NCBI GenBank assembly: GCA_948474755.1
Contig: CAOLHI010000416.1
Location: 372,001 to 436,000 of the forward strand
Source of the DNA: Ctenosaura bakeri
Lineage: Eukaryota; Chordata; Lepidosauria; Squamata; Iguanidae
DNA: 64,000 bases
Direction: 5' to 3'
The position numbers and the translations under genes were made by a program. Below, in pieces: positions 20,465 through 32,458 of this stretch (its first letter is position 1; each line of letters starts with the position of its first letter). The notes beneath the pieces are model-generated. The model made no database searches, was not told the DNA's origin, and worked only from the letters and a program-made list of their open reading frames with translations.

Positions 20465-21830
20465 TTTACCAATGAAAGGACAGCAGGGAGGAGGCCATTC
20501 TGGCCTGGCTCAGAAGGGCATTCCAGACTCTAGGAACAACCACCAGGAAGGATTTAGCTTATGGTGGTAGAACTTAGAGAAGGGCCTTTCTTGATGACTT
20601 CAGGGCCCAGGCAGACACATACAGAGAGATAATGGTCTGCCAGATAGCCTGGACTCAAGTCCCATCCCAGCAAGTTGGCCCAGAGGGATACATTGGTTGA
20701 TGGTATTGGAAGCCACTGAAAGGTCCAGCCAAACTAAGAGAGACACACTTCCCCTGTCTGATTCCTGGCATAGGTCATACATCAAGGTGACCAAAGTTAT
20801 CTGTGTTCCATAACCAGACCTGAAACTAGATTGAAGGGCATCTAGATAATATGTTTCATCCAGGAACCCCTAAAGCAGTGAAGTGCCCACCTGCTCCAAT
20901 ACCTTGCCCCAAAATGGTCTGTTAGAAACTGGCCTGTAGTTATCCATTATAGAAGGATTAGGGATAGTTTTTTCAACAAAGGCCTAACAACTATCTCCTT
21001 TAGGCAGAGTTCCAATTTCCCTTGTTGTAACGAGGCACTGACTGCCCTCTTCACCCACTTAGCCAATTCCCTCTGGCTAAGCCAGAAAGGGCAGTCTAGC
21101 AGGGCAAAGGGCAAAAAGCAGATCTAGCACAGAGCTTTCCAAACTTTTCATGTTGGTCACACACTTTTTTTAGACATGCATCATTTCATGACACAGTAAT
21201 TCAGTAAGTGGAGACAGCCTCTCCACCTGAGCCTGGCCTGCCGCTGTTGTCACTAGGGTCTTCCTCTGCCCGGGGTGGCGGCGAGAGAGGCAACCCCTCG
21301 ACCCAGGCCTGGCCTGCCTCTGTCCTAGCCATGGTTTTCCTCAGCCCAGGGTGGCTGCAGCAGAAGATGCAGCCCCTCCACCCAAGTCTGGCCTGCTGCC
21401 ACTACCAGTCTCACTGGGGTCTCTCCCGGCCCGCAGCAGCAGCGGTGAAAGAGGCAGCTCCTCCACCTGAGCTTCGGCCCACCCCACTCCCTCACTGGGA
21501 TCTTCCTCAGCCCAGGGTGACTGCAGCTGCAGTGGGAGAGGCAGCCCCTTCACCCAAGCCTGGCCGGGCCTGCAGAAGAGGCAACCCCTCCATCTAGGCC
21601 TGGCCTGCTGCTGCCCTCACCAGGGTCTTTCTTAGCCCAGGGTGATGGTGAGAGAGGCAGCTGCCAGCAGTTAGTTTGCTCAACCACCTACACACTGCAG
21701 CTGACACACTAATGTATCACAACACACCATTTGGAAAGCTCTGATCTAGCACATGTGGTGGCTCTCACCTCTCCATGGATCCTCAGGAGAAGTATCCAGT
21801 AACACAGGAGAAGCAAAGTCCAAGGTTACA
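20465..21830 (-). mobile_element. L2-like LINE fragment, split by a hAT element
   Basis: On the minus strand, bases 20600-20794 encode a reverse-transcriptase piece with DLCQESDRGSVSLLVWLDLS, which corresponds to the LLLDLSAAFDTIDH box of CR1/L2-type elements, here eroded to DLSVASNTIN. Upstream parts (GCCTGTAGTTATCCATTATA, AACAACTATCTCCTTTAGGC, CTTCACCCACTTAGCC) match the non-LTR consensus I know from reptile genomes. A hAT element with 8-bp duplication ATCTAGCA sits inside it at 21130-21743. The family name is an estimate. Confidence 0.65.
21130..21743. mobile_element. hAT MITE carrying an internal GC-rich minisatellite, copy 1
   Basis: Terminal inverted repeats CAGAGCTTTCCAAACTTTTC and GGTTTGGAAAGC-type (right end TTTGGAAAGCTCTG). 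It is flanked by a perfect 8-bp duplication ATCTAGCA at 21122-21129 and 21744-21751, diagnostic of hAT. The interior 21205-21670 holds about six imperfect units of roughly 75-85 bases, each like GAGAGGCAGCCCCTCCACCC, AGGCCTGGCCTGCTGC, ACTGGGGTCTTCCTCAGCCC. A 129-codon frame here is a by-product of the repeats. Confidence 0.9.
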
Positions 21831-24427
21831 GACACTGGAACTCTTATCAATTACAGTATCTGTTGCACTGTACTGGATTGTACTGTTTAAAGGTCTGCAG
21901 GTTGAACTGGCAGTTCTTCAATTATTCTATGTCCAAACTATCACACTGTAATTGTTTAAAATAACTTAATTAGCTATGAAATTGAAAATACTGTCACCTT
22001 CAAATTTGACAAGTTGGCATAAACTTCACTCTATTTTAAGAAATTGTAATTGTGTCACTTTTCCGTTTTTCCTTTTCTGGTTTTCATGAATCTTACTGTG
22101 GCAGTATAAAGACTCTTCTGAATTAAAAGATAGTTTAAACTTCTAAAAGCCAGGCACTACATTAAAAATGAAGCTAGGTTGCCATCTTGTGGATCTGATG
22201 ACATAGTCTAGCGGAGCTCTTTCTTGAAGGGTTTTTGCTGTCAAATAGCTTCAGTGGCATTCCCCCCTTAACTCTCAAAGCTGCTTGTCACTGTTCTATG
22301 TTTAGTCACAGCAATTAATCATGAAATTAATTGTCAGTTACTAAGAGAGGAAGTTTTCCCCAGGCTATCAATTGTACCATGAATCTTCCGTGTCTTTAGA
22401 ACTGGTTGAGTTGCTAGGAGTGCAATGCAGTTTTCTTCTCATGCAATCTGTAGTCCAAAAGGTAATATAGTAATTCTGTTATAAGCTGCTAAGCTGTGTT
22501 GCCCTATAAGGAAAAGAAATTAAGATAACTTTGGATAGAGCCAGGAGCTAATACAAAATGCAGTGATCTGGCTCTCAGTTCGAATTCAGATTTACTATGA
22601 AGGCACAGAACAGCAAATAGTTGCAAACCAGCATAAATACAGCTATATCCCAAGATTAAAAACATTAAATCAGCACTTCACCTATCTAATTCTCATTGTA
22701 TTTATATATTTAAAAAGTTTGCATGACATCTGTCTGCTATATTTGCTTACAGAAATAAAGTATTCAAGTCAAGATCCAGTAGTGTACTTCTATGTCCTGT
22801 AGTGAATATCTGTATACAAGTCATAGCTAATATAACAGGTTAGGTTCCAAACCACTGCCATAAAGCAGAAGTTGTCTTAAAGCAAAACACAGCCTTTTTT
22901 CACTTTCTAGTGCATATAAAAGCCTAAAAACATACTTACAGACTTAGCACAGGTTATAAAATGGCACCAGTTGACTGTCTCTATTTAGTTTGCAGTCAGC
23001 TGATGTGTGCTGTATTAGCAAAGCACCATAAAGCGAGTTTGCCTATACAAGATAGTGGAATTAGCACTTCCTTCCAGTCCTGCTGTAGCTGTCCATGGTG
23101 CCAAAAATCTGCTCCACGTTTCCCTGTTCTCTTAAGCAGGTTCTTAAGGACCACAGGCATTAGGGGAGGTAGGGAATAGGAGAGAGGAAGGATTCTGAAT
23201 GAAGGACTGGGATCCAGTAGAAGCATATTGTTGGATTCTTCCCTCAGCTAATTCTAAGATTTTCTTGATTTCATACTATAGCAATAATAATGCTTTTGTT
23301 GCACCTCATCTTTCTGTCCCACAAAAACATAAAAACAATAATAATGGGAATATATTGAAACCTTCCTTTTGGCAATGCAGAGGGTATTGACCTGGGTAAG
23401 GAAAGGTGCAAACATATTTCAGAAGACATAACACTTCAATCCCATAAACCACAAGTAATGGGACCAGTATAGAACACCAGTATTGTAAAATGGACATAAA
23501 TTCTATATCATCTTCTAGCCACAACAGTAAAAAATGTGTAGTTCTGATTAAAATGTGTATGGAACGCATATTTAAAGGAAGTCAAAGATTGACATGAATA
23601 TCAAGTGGAATGGGCTTAGATGTAAGATGTACAAATCGAACATAGACTAGAAATAGCCATTCAACTTTAGTTACGTGAAGGTCTTACAATGCAAAACTAT
23701 GAGAAATCTCTGTCATGGGGAGTGCAGGGGGAAATCTGCTGCAAAGGGATCCAACACTATGAAAAGTTCTATCTGTCAGTGTTAGCTATGCAGCATAGGT
23801 CAGTAAGAAGATCCCATAGCAGAGCTGTACAAAGTATAATCTGTGGTTTTCATGGAACCTCTAAGCCCATTTTTGCAGGCTTCAGAAAACTTCCCATACT
23901 CCATCCCAATTTTGTGATAAAAGCAATCAACCACCACCACCACCTACAGTATCCCATAGTAGCTTCCTTCTAAGCCACTGGGGGCAATTTCACAAATGTT
24001 TTGCTTCTCATGTTGTTTTAGGCCTGGGATCAGAAAATCAGAAATGACTTCCAGACACAGTGAGGTTTTGAAAAGATTCCCCTTTTGGATCTAAAAGGGT
24101 TGTGTATGGTGGGGTACAGGGAGGATAATGAACTTGAGCTTCCAATGTGCTAGAGATTGCTTTAATACCTGTGGAAAAGTTTCCCAGTGTTTGGGAAATG
24201 CACTTCTCCAAGGTCTAGTAGGGGGTCTAGTAGTGAATCCTTTGGATCTCTGGAAGGTTCCCATGCTTGAGAAATAGTAGTTTTTGAAGTTTTAAAAAGG
24301 TAGATTGGAATTTGTTTGCTACCGTTTTTTATAACATTCCTATTAAAGTGTGTAGTTATTTTTTCTTTTTTTCTAATGCCATTTTATACTATTTATTCAT
24401 TTGTTGTCTCTTCCTGTTCATTTACAG

Positions 24428-24478
24428 TCACTCTGTCACACATCACACAGCTGGTTCTCAGTCACAACAAGCTTACAA
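24428..24478 (+). CDS. RSU1: RSU1 coding exon 2 (residues 37-53)
   Basis: Acceptor CATTTACAG ends at 24427; donor GTAAGT begins at 24479. The 51 bases complete Phe37 and encode TLSHITQLVLSHNKLT, the first LRR strand, identical by eye to the human segment. The exon is in phase 1 at both ends, so skipping it would keep the frame and delete 17 residues. Confidence 0.96.
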
Positions 24479-26299
24479 GTAAGTACATTTCTGAATATTT
24501 TATTTTTTTGTAAATACAGGTGAACTTCACTGCTGAGACTCTGATTGCAGTGCTAATAGTTATGCATCCTTTCTGTGGAAGTATTGAAGGTGCTCTTCTG
24601 TTGTATACTGAAGACAAAAATAGTAGCCACTTGTACAGAAATATCATTTCTGGAGGTAACAGGTGAATGGTTAGTTGTATTTTTTTGATAAATCTATGGA
24701 AGCTAATTTTTTTCTTCTTCTTTGCAGTGGCTTTTTATATATTTAATGGTATGTGTGTGAAAATACACATATTTTAAAAAATCTTTTCATCGTTATATGA
24801 ATGGCTCCAGATAAGCTGTACCAGAACTCTATCCCAGAACAAAATAACAATGATATTTTATTAATATTTTGTTTATGTGTTCCATTTATATGCCACCATT
24901 CCCCCCCAACATGAGACCCAAATCAGCTCACAAATGGAATCACCTAAAAAAATTGACAGTAACATTTGAAACATAATTTTAAAAATAGTAACATTAAAAC
25001 CATAGTTATGTATTATGATAGCTGTGTAAACAAACTGATGTCCACTGTATTAGCCAGAAATGTGTGGTTTTTTTCCACAAGACATGGTATTAAAATGTCA
25101 CTTTAGCTGTAGTCCAATGTACAATTACCTAATTTTGTGCAATACAATATTGTCATATGTGCAATAACCTAATTAGTCTGTTTGAATATGAAAGAACAAA
25201 AATCCCCTGTGAGGAAAAGTATGTTCAGTGCTCTCTACCTTTTCTAAGCTAATGAGTGAGGTCTATAACATTATATATGGTGTGGAAAAAGGAAGATAGG
25301 CCTCTCATAAAGAAATCATCCTCTATAGTTGAATGTTGAGAGATTGAAGACAGACAAAAAGAGGTACTTAGTCAAATACCATTTAGTAAAGCTGTGGAGT
25401 TCACCGCCACAAGATTTGGTAGTAGTGGCTTTAAAAGTGAATTAAATAAATTTGTGGAGAACAAGGCTGACTGATAAACTGAGCCTTAATCCAGGTAGGA
25501 ATGTACTTCCCCTAAAATAAATTTATATCTTCGGGGTTACCAGCTTGTTTTTAGGCATAATTGGAAACAAAATGCTGCTTTTGATCTTTAAACTGCTTTA
25601 CAGGTTGACTAGTATACCTAGTGGAATGCCTTCTTCCTTATAGATTTGTCAGCCTGGGGAGGATTGTTACCATTCTACAAAATCCAAGGGGTGCATGAGG
25701 GCCAGGGCCAATCCCCCCACCAGGCCTCACCTCTCCACCACACACAGCAAGCTCAAATACCTCTATTTCCTCTGCAGTGTTTCTCAAAATGGCAACAGAA
25801 AGTGACGCTGTGTTGTCTCCTGTCACCATGTTAAGAGGGACCTCAGAAAAATGGTGGGAGTATTGGGGATAGTACAGGTAGTTGAAGGCGCATGTTCACA
25901 CACAGGTTTGTGGACTGTTTGTGGGAATAGTGCCTGTTTTCATGTGTTTGGGGCTTTTCTGCATGGTTTGGGGGTAATAATTGTCTGAAAATGACACTGA
26001 TTTTTCTTTAATGGAGGTTGTAGTGCTTTGGAGCACTGGTAGGGTGCTGCATGGATCCAGGCCCAGGGATCCAGGCCCAGACCCAGGGATCATGCTATGC
26101 TCAGATCCGAACTAAGGCTTTCTCAGAATTTCCTCTGGAATTCTAAGCCTGGTATAGCTCATGGGGCCACATCTCTTTCCCCTTTTAGAAAATTAGTGGA
26201 AATGTGCACACACACCCTTACTGTAGGAAGAGATACGTGCTTTTAAAAGATTTGCGTTTTTATGTTTGAAAAATGTATTTGCAATTAGTTTTAAACTGT

Positions 26300-26390
26300 A
26301 CTATTGGAGCTTGAATGCCTTGTAAGCCACTTGGAGGAAATTTCTCCAATGTGGGGTACAGATCTGATAAATAATAAATAAAAAAATGTA
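26300..26390 (+). repeat. LINE 3' tail (L2/CR1-like)
   Basis: CTTGTAAGCCACTTGGAGG, then GGTACAGATCTGATAAATAATAAATAAA resembles the GTAAGCCGCCTTGAG...GGGTATAAATAAA 3' end of reptile LINEs. Only the tail is present. Similar short tails occur near 33070-33145 and, reversed, near 20225-20270, 24865-24945 and 48005-48085. Confidence 0.5.
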
Positions 26391-27517
26391 TGTTAAGCAT
26401 CCTCCCTGCTCTTCTGAAGGAGTGAATTTCACTTTCATTATTTGTCACATTGGACAGTCTTGACCTAATCCTTTAAAAAGATACAATTAATTGCTTGAGT
26501 AGATAGTCCTCAAAATGACTTGGGGAAAACAGTGTCAATGACACTTGATATGCCCCACTAAGGTCATATTAGCATCTCTTACCAGTTTTTTGGCATATAA
26601 ATGAGTGTGCCTGCTTTGCTGTTCTGCTGTTTATAGTAAATATTTCCATTTTCTAAGGCAATAAATATGCATGGAAGGTAAGCAGATGTCCAGTATTTTC
26701 CACTGTTAGTGTTTGTGGCTCTATCTGTCACACTGACAAAAACAGGCAAAGCTATAGTGTAGCAGTAAGTCATGGTGCCTTGCTTTGAGTTTTTGCTGTC
26801 GTATCACCATTTTTATATGACTTACTCTTAGGATGCCATTCATATTTCTGTCAATAAATCTGTCACATGTAGGTACACCAGTGTTTGATTTTAATGCATA
26901 ACAGGAAGGAGGACAGTGCTTGTATGTCTCTGTGTTTGGAGAAATATGCATGGCTTCAAAGCTCTTTTTAAAAAGGAGAGCAGAAGCAAAAATATTAAAA
27001 CCAGCATTTCCTACACTGGTGCCCTCCAGATGAATAAGGTTACAAATCCTATCTTCCTTGGCAATCATTAACTGTTCAGCCAATCTGTGATAAAATTGGA
27101 GTCAGATCTATCTTGAGATCATCAGGTTGGTGGAGGCTGTAATATTTATGATTCATAATGTATGAATTTGTTTCCTTCAGCCTTGGATGTTGTAAAAATG
27201 TTCTGATCTGTCAAACAATGTTGCATTGTTACTGTTGTCCTCCCTAGAGAGTTCAAGAGCTGTTATGCATTGAAGGATCTTTATTTCTGGAGAACTGTGC
27301 TTGTCAAGCATGAGCTTTGAGGGGTTGTTTCAGTGGGTTTCTGTTTGACCAATTAATGGTTTTAGGAAAAGGAAATGGAAGTCATTTCCAACCCACCATC
27401 CCATGTAAGCATGTTATACATAAGACCTCACGTTGTAAGCTTTTCAAAGCAAAGCAAGCACATTCATAGCTTTTGTAAGGAAAACTATTTCAGAGCAGGG
27501 AGAATTAGTAGGAATAT

Positions 27518-27755
27518 TCTTTGTTGTTGTGTGCGTTCAAGTCATTTCTGGCTTATGGTGACCCTAAAGTAAACTTGTCATGGAGTGTTCTTGAAATAAT
27601 TTCAGAGAGGGTTTGCCTTTGGCTTCCTCTGAGACTGAAAGTGTGATTTTCTCAAAAGTTGCTCAGTAGGCTTCCATGGCCCAGTGGGGATTCGAACCTG
27701 GTCTTTAGAAGTATAGTTCAGCGCTCAAACCACTACACCATGTTGGCTGGCTGGA
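27518..27755 (-). mobile_element. Sauria-type tRNA SINE (minus strand)
   Basis: Begins TTTGTTGTTGTGTGCGTTCA and CATTTCTGGCTTATGGTGAC; ends with head sequence GGGGATTCGAACCTGGTCTT and TCAAACCACTACACCATGTT. Confidence 0.9.
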
Positions 27756-28229
27756 ATATTCTACATTTTATTTATTTTAAAAAATGTAATCGATGTTGCT
27801 AGAGTAGAGGATGATGGGTGAATATTAAATTCAAATAATAAATAAAAGTAAAATAATAAATAAATAATATTTTTATTCTTTTTACTATACTTATTCACCT
27901 CTGAGGAAGTCAAAATGGAGTAAATGACTCTTTATCCCTGCCTCATTTTTAATCTCATAAATATTTCATCTCACAGTTGCCATGTGAGTTGGATTAGGCT
28001 AGGCCCTTAGGCAACTGTCCCAAGGACTCCTAATGAGCTTTTATGGAAGAGAGCAATTTAAATTTAGATCTTCCCAGTCCCATTCAGACTGTTATACACC
28101 ATATTGAAAAGGTTGGTTGAAAGTCTGCATATTAAGAGGGAACTACAGAGCGAAGATGGAAAGAATATTCACACTTCTTGCTTCCTGGCTGAAAAATGGA
28201 AATGAAGAAGAATGATGTAGTGGTATCAG

Positions 28230-30725
28230 TTCTGCACAGTTTTTGTACATCCCAGAGTATTTGGTGAAACTATTCTATGCAGAAATACATGTGGGGTTTT
28301 TTCATGTAAACTGTGCAGGTTTGTGCAAAAAAACAAAACCAAAAAACCCCTGCTTCCAGACAGCCATGTGTTGTAGGTTTTTTGTGTGCAAGATAATGGA
28401 TCGAGGTGATTTATCAAGACCAATCTGCAAGGTTAATAATCAATGGAGATATTACGACAAGTTTTGCAATACATAAGGGGGTACGGCAAGGGTGTCCGTT
28501 TTCACTGTTACTGTTTATAGCTGTTTTGGAAGTACTGTTGATTATAATAAATGAAGACTCACAGATAAGAGGCTTGAAAATAAGAAAAAAGGAATTGAAA
28601 TTGAAAGCTTTTTTAGATGATGTAATTATATTTTTGGAGGATCCACAAGAATCAATACAGGCATTGATGTAAACTGCAAAAATATGGACAAGTGGCAGGA
28701 TACAAGATAAATAGGGGAAAGACAATGTTGATGACATTAAACATGACTACAAAAAAACAAGCCAATTTGGAGAGAAGATCTGGATGTCAACTAACTAAGA
28801 AAACATAATATTTAGCAATTATTATAACAAGAAAGAACCAAGAATTATTTGACAACAATTATCTGAAAATATGGAAAGAGATAAAAAATGATATGGAGAA
28901 ATGGAAAAATCTAAATCTATCTCTCTTGGGAAGAATAAATGCTTTTAAAATGTCCTTATTACCTAAGCTCATGTTCCTTTTTCAGAATTTACCAATAATA
29001 GGAAAAGAGAAGATATTCAAAGAATGGGAAAAGGATTTACAAAAATTTATTTGGCAAAGGAAAAAATCTAGACTAAGACTTAAAACACTTCAAGATGCAA
29101 ATAAAATAATAATAATAAATAAAAGAGAGAGGAGGACTTGATTTATCATCATTGAAAATTTATTATGCATGTTGTTTAGATTGGATTAAAAATTGGATTC
29201 AATTAGAGAGAACAACTACAAAAGAATTGGAAGAAATAAACAATAGATTTGGATGGCACAGATATTTATGTTGTGATAGATCAACAGTGAGTAATGAGTT
29301 TAACAATCATTGCATCTGGAAAATACTGTTAAAGGTTTGGCTACAAATAAAGCGGAAATATTACACAAAATTTCCAATATGGACCTCACCACAAGAAGTG
29401 TATAGAATTGCCCCCAACAAACCCAGGAAATGTGTTAACATATCAAGAAATTTTGAAATGGGAGGAGGAGAAACCCAAGAATGTGTACAGCAGAAGAATT
29501 AAAGGTTGAAGACATGAGCTAAACTGGTTCCTGTGGCGACAACTTAAAGAAAGATTTAAAATGGATCAAAAACTGCATGGATTTGAGAGAAGAGAAAATG
29601 AACTAGATTTATTGATGAAGGGAAATAAGAAGAAGAAAATCTCTAAATTTTATAAACTATTGTTGAAAGGAGAAATGGAATCAGATGTAGTTAAAGATTC
29701 AATGGTCAGATGGGCTCAGAATGTGGGACATCCAATTGAACTAGAAGCCTGGGAGAGAGCATGGAAAACTGATATAAAATTTACACCAAATTTAAATTTA
29801 AGAGAAAACTTTTATAAAATGCTTCATAGATGGTACATGACTCCAGAAAGATTACAAAAAATAAAACCAGGACTGGAAAGTGTTGGAAGTGTGATGAAAA
29901 AATTGGATCCCTCTTTCATATGTGGTGGACTTGTAGGAGGGCAAGAAAATTTTGGAAGGGGATACATATTGAAATTCAAAGAATTTGAAATCTGAATTTT
30001 GAAATGACACCGGAGTTCTATTTGTTAAATATGTTAGGGCAACACAGGGAGAGGAGAAGTCATCAAAAGATATTGTTATATCTGATAACACCTGCAAGGT
30101 TGATGTATGCGCAATACTGGAAAGAAAAGAGGGATATAGATTTAGAAGAGTGGAAGCTAAAAGGCCTGGCTATGGTAAAGATAGAAAAATTAGCATTTTC
30201 CTTGAAAAATAAACCTATCCAGAACTTTGAAAGGGAATGGAAAGGAGTTTTGGATTGGTTAAAGATATAAATGTATAAGAAATGAAAGAAATATAAAAGT
30301 AACTATCATTTTTTCTTGTTAAAGGAAATGTAACTGTTCTTCTCTTGTGTAAACAGAAACAAAGTAGATTCAACTGGAGAATATAAGCTTGGAAGTGGGG
30401 TGTGTGTGGGATACACCTAATAATGGTGTATATCCACTTGTTTTTTATTTTTGCAATTAAATTTTTAATAAAAATATCTAAAAAAAGACTGTGTGCAAGA
30501 TTCCTGCTTCTTGTGTAGAAAGTAGCTAATTTCTACAACAAAAATTTTATACTGGAAAAGCCTTATGCAAAAAGCAGCATTCTTGCATAAAAAATAAATA
30601 AATGTGGTTTTATTGTGCAAGACTGTCACTATATGTGCAAAACTGTTGTTGTGCAAGATTCTTGTCTTTATGTAGAAAACAGCAGTGTTGCACAAAAACA
30701 TGTATTGTATATTTGTATATACATA
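28230..30725. repeat. Diverged TGTGCAA-rich repeat region, split by the L1
   Basis: With the L1 removed, the two flanks form a region with recurring TGTGCAAGATTC(C/T)TG motifs (28384, 30491, 30651) followed by TGTAGAAA(A/G)(C/T)AGC, and inverted TTGCACAAAAA / TTTGTGCAA pieces. It looks like an older element or local tandem array of unknown type. Confidence 0.45.
28395..30489 (+). mobile_element. L1 LINE, 5'-truncated ORF2 with target-site duplication
   Basis: A 12-bp direct repeat TGTGTGCAAGAT flanks it (28383-28394 and 30490-30501), and the 3' end is A-rich with AATAAA. It begins within reverse transcriptase: KGVRQGCPFSLLLF, then the catalytic box as FLDD in place of FADD (near 28610). Downstream are LSLLGRINAFKMSLLPKL and FIWQRKKSRLRLKTLQ (28893-29141), and the C-terminal CWKC...HMWWTC zinc-knuckle-like motif at 29881-29940 in a shifted frame. 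Stops and frameshifts break the ORF. The endonuclease and ORF1 are missing, so this is a dead copy. Confidence 0.92.
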
Positions 30726-30746
30726 TGTATAGGTATATACATAATG

Positions 30747-30761
30747 CACACACACACACAC
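30747..30761. repeat. (CA)n microsatellite
   Basis: A short uninterrupted CA run after TATGTATAGGTATATACATA. Confidence 0.9.
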
Positions 30762-31065
30762 ATGGCTTATTGGAAATAATGTTGTTGTTTTTTGAGACAG
30801 TCCCACAGTTCACATCCACATGTATTTATACTATGAATAAGGCAAGAAGGCATTTCTTGTTGGCTGCCTTCTGGAGATATACTTAATTTTTTTTGTCTTT
30901 CAGGTTGTCTGATACCTGTGCATATTTCTCTGTTCCCTGTCTCCACTTTTAAAGGCAGAAGCTTTTTTCAACACATACTTTTAAATTGTCTCTTAACTTA
31001 ATGTGACTCCTATTGGCCTTTCTCAAATTAAGCAATTTGGCAATTGCTCAACAGTGATTACACAT

Positions 31066-31135
31066 TTGTGTATGTGTATGTATGTATGTGTGTATATATA
31101 TCTGTGCGTGCGTGCGTGCGTGTATATGTAAAATA
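31066..31135. repeat. Compound (TG/TATG/CGTG)n microsatellite
   Basis: GTATGTGTATG passes into TATATATATC and then four CGTG-type repeats (GTGCGTGCGTGCGTGCGTG). Confidence 0.9.
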
Positions 31136-31144
31136 TGTATATGA

Positions 31145-31320
31145 GAGCCAGAGTGATGTAGTGGTTTAAGTGTTGGATTGTGACCTTGGAGATCAGAGTT
31201 TGACTAGAGCGACGTTGGGTGTGTTATACATTTACACACTCTTGGCCCCCAGAAAACCCCATGGTAGATTTGCATTAGGATTGCCCTAGATTGGAAGCAA
31301 CTTGAAGACACAACAACAAA
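31145..31320 (+). mobile_element. Sauria-type tRNA SINE
   Basis: Head GAGCCAGAGTGATGTAGTGG, tail GGATTGCCCTAGATTGGAAG, CAACTTGAAGACACAACAACAAA. Confidence 0.85.
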
Positions 31321-31389
31321 TGTATAAAAAATATAATACAAATTAGCATTCAAAGAGATAGCTCTGTTAAGCTGCTTTTAACATAATGG

Positions 31390-31545
31390 GATATAAAAGA
31401 ATCCAGTAGCACTATTGTGACTAACTGAAGACATTTTTAGCATAGGCTTTCGTGCATTCATGCTGTCTGGTGAAGTGGACAGAGACCAAAAAAGCTTATG
31501 CTAAAATTTTCTTCTTTCCAGTTAGTCTCAAAGATGTTATAATAT
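31390..31545. mobile_element. Foldback DNA element (TTAGCATA...TATGCTAAAA type)
   Basis: Left ATTGTGACTAACTG, TTTTTAGCATAGGCTTTCGTG is inverted to right AAAAGCTTATGCTAAAATTTTC, CCAGTTAGTCTCAAAGATG. The centre reads CTGGTGAAGTGGACAGAGACC. Related to the element at 38046-38346. The superfamily is not fixed. Confidence 0.65.
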
Positions 31546-31980
31546 AAATAATTTATTCTAATTTTGAATTGGATTAGAAATGGATCCTTCAATATTCTGG
31601 AGGTATTTGGCCATGTTAGAGGAAAGCCTACCTCTTGTTTTCTATTCATTAATTACACATTTAGACTTTCCAGTAAACAAGGTTTGCTGAATGTTGTACA
31701 GTCCCTTTCCAAACTTAAAATACAAAAGCATAATAAACCAGTACAAATTTAAGCCAGAAACAAGAGGTTAAAAGAAATCCTTCCTTCGACACCTATAATT
31801 CACTATTATTCTAAAAGAAAATTCTTTATTGGGTTCAGGTTTTTGTTCTTTTATATGGTTGATGCTTGCATGGATGTTTTTGTGTAGCGTACGTTAATTT
31901 CAACAGGATAGAGGTTGAGACCACCTTTGGACCTATTCTTAGTTCACAAGACATTTTCAGAAGATTAGTTATATTTGTTT

Positions 31981-32016
31981 TCTCCTCCCTCCCTCTCTCT
32001 CTCTCTCTCTCTCTCT
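31981..32016. repeat. (TC)n microsatellite
   Basis: TCTCCTCCCTCC followed by a pure CT run. Confidence 0.95.
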
Positions 32017-32331
32017 TTTTGAAAGCTATATTGCTCGTGATGAATCTTTTTTAAAAAATAGAAGTACTGCTTGACTTGCCCAGTGGAGGTCACTCTTGAG
32101 ATATTTTTTTTTAAATCTAGACTTGCCTTGTGAAACTTTAGAACAGTTATGATTGGCTGGCTGGACTTTGTTATAAAATGCTTGTTTGTGACTCTGAGTG
32201 GGCATGTCAGCACAATTCTGAGCCATGCATGATTATAAAGAACATCTTTAGAAGTTACAAACAAGCTTCATTATTCAGTTGTGCTGTCTGTCTCCCAGTT
32301 GTCCGGTGGCATTGTGATCACCCAGTTTATT

Positions 32332-32458
32332 GGCCCATATCCAATTGTTAGTCCCAACTAGAGTATACCTGTTTAATGAATGTAAAGTCACTACTTTTAT
32401 AAATCCCAGTGATTCAGTGTTTTTTCTTCTGGTTGGGACTAACAGTTGGATTTTGGCC
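32332..32458. mobile_element. Small foldback MITE
   Basis: Left GGCCCATATCCAATTGTTAG, TCCCAAC and right GTTGGGACTAACAGTTGGAT, TTTGGCC are inverted repeats of about 27 bases. Frames on the two strands give near-identical peptides (IQLLVPTR / LVGTN pieces) for that reason. I could not find a clear target duplication. Confidence 0.7.

Larger units (their letters stand above)
15499..24427 (+). other. RSU1: RSU1 intron 2
   Basis: Contains a Sauria-type SINE at 16917-17105, foldback repeat at 18373-18484, TA-flanked element at 18603-19083, minus-strand SINE at 19966-20212, minus-strand L2-like LINE at 20465-21830 interrupted by a hAT element (21130-21743), and a fragment resembling a foldback element at 16005-16095. 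At about 17110-18360 and 21850-24420 I see nothing assignable, apart from a possible degraded TA-flanked element near 22800-23050. Confidence 0.8.

Noticed and set aside
21208..21597. 129-codon frame rich in Pro, Ser and Gly
   Set aside because: It lies wholly in the GC-rich minisatellite inside a hAT element and follows its repeat period.
22800..23240. Possible degraded DNA transposon (GGTTAGGTTCCAAACCACTGCC)
   Set aside because: Part of it resembles ends of TA-flanked elements but I could not find a matching right end or target duplication.
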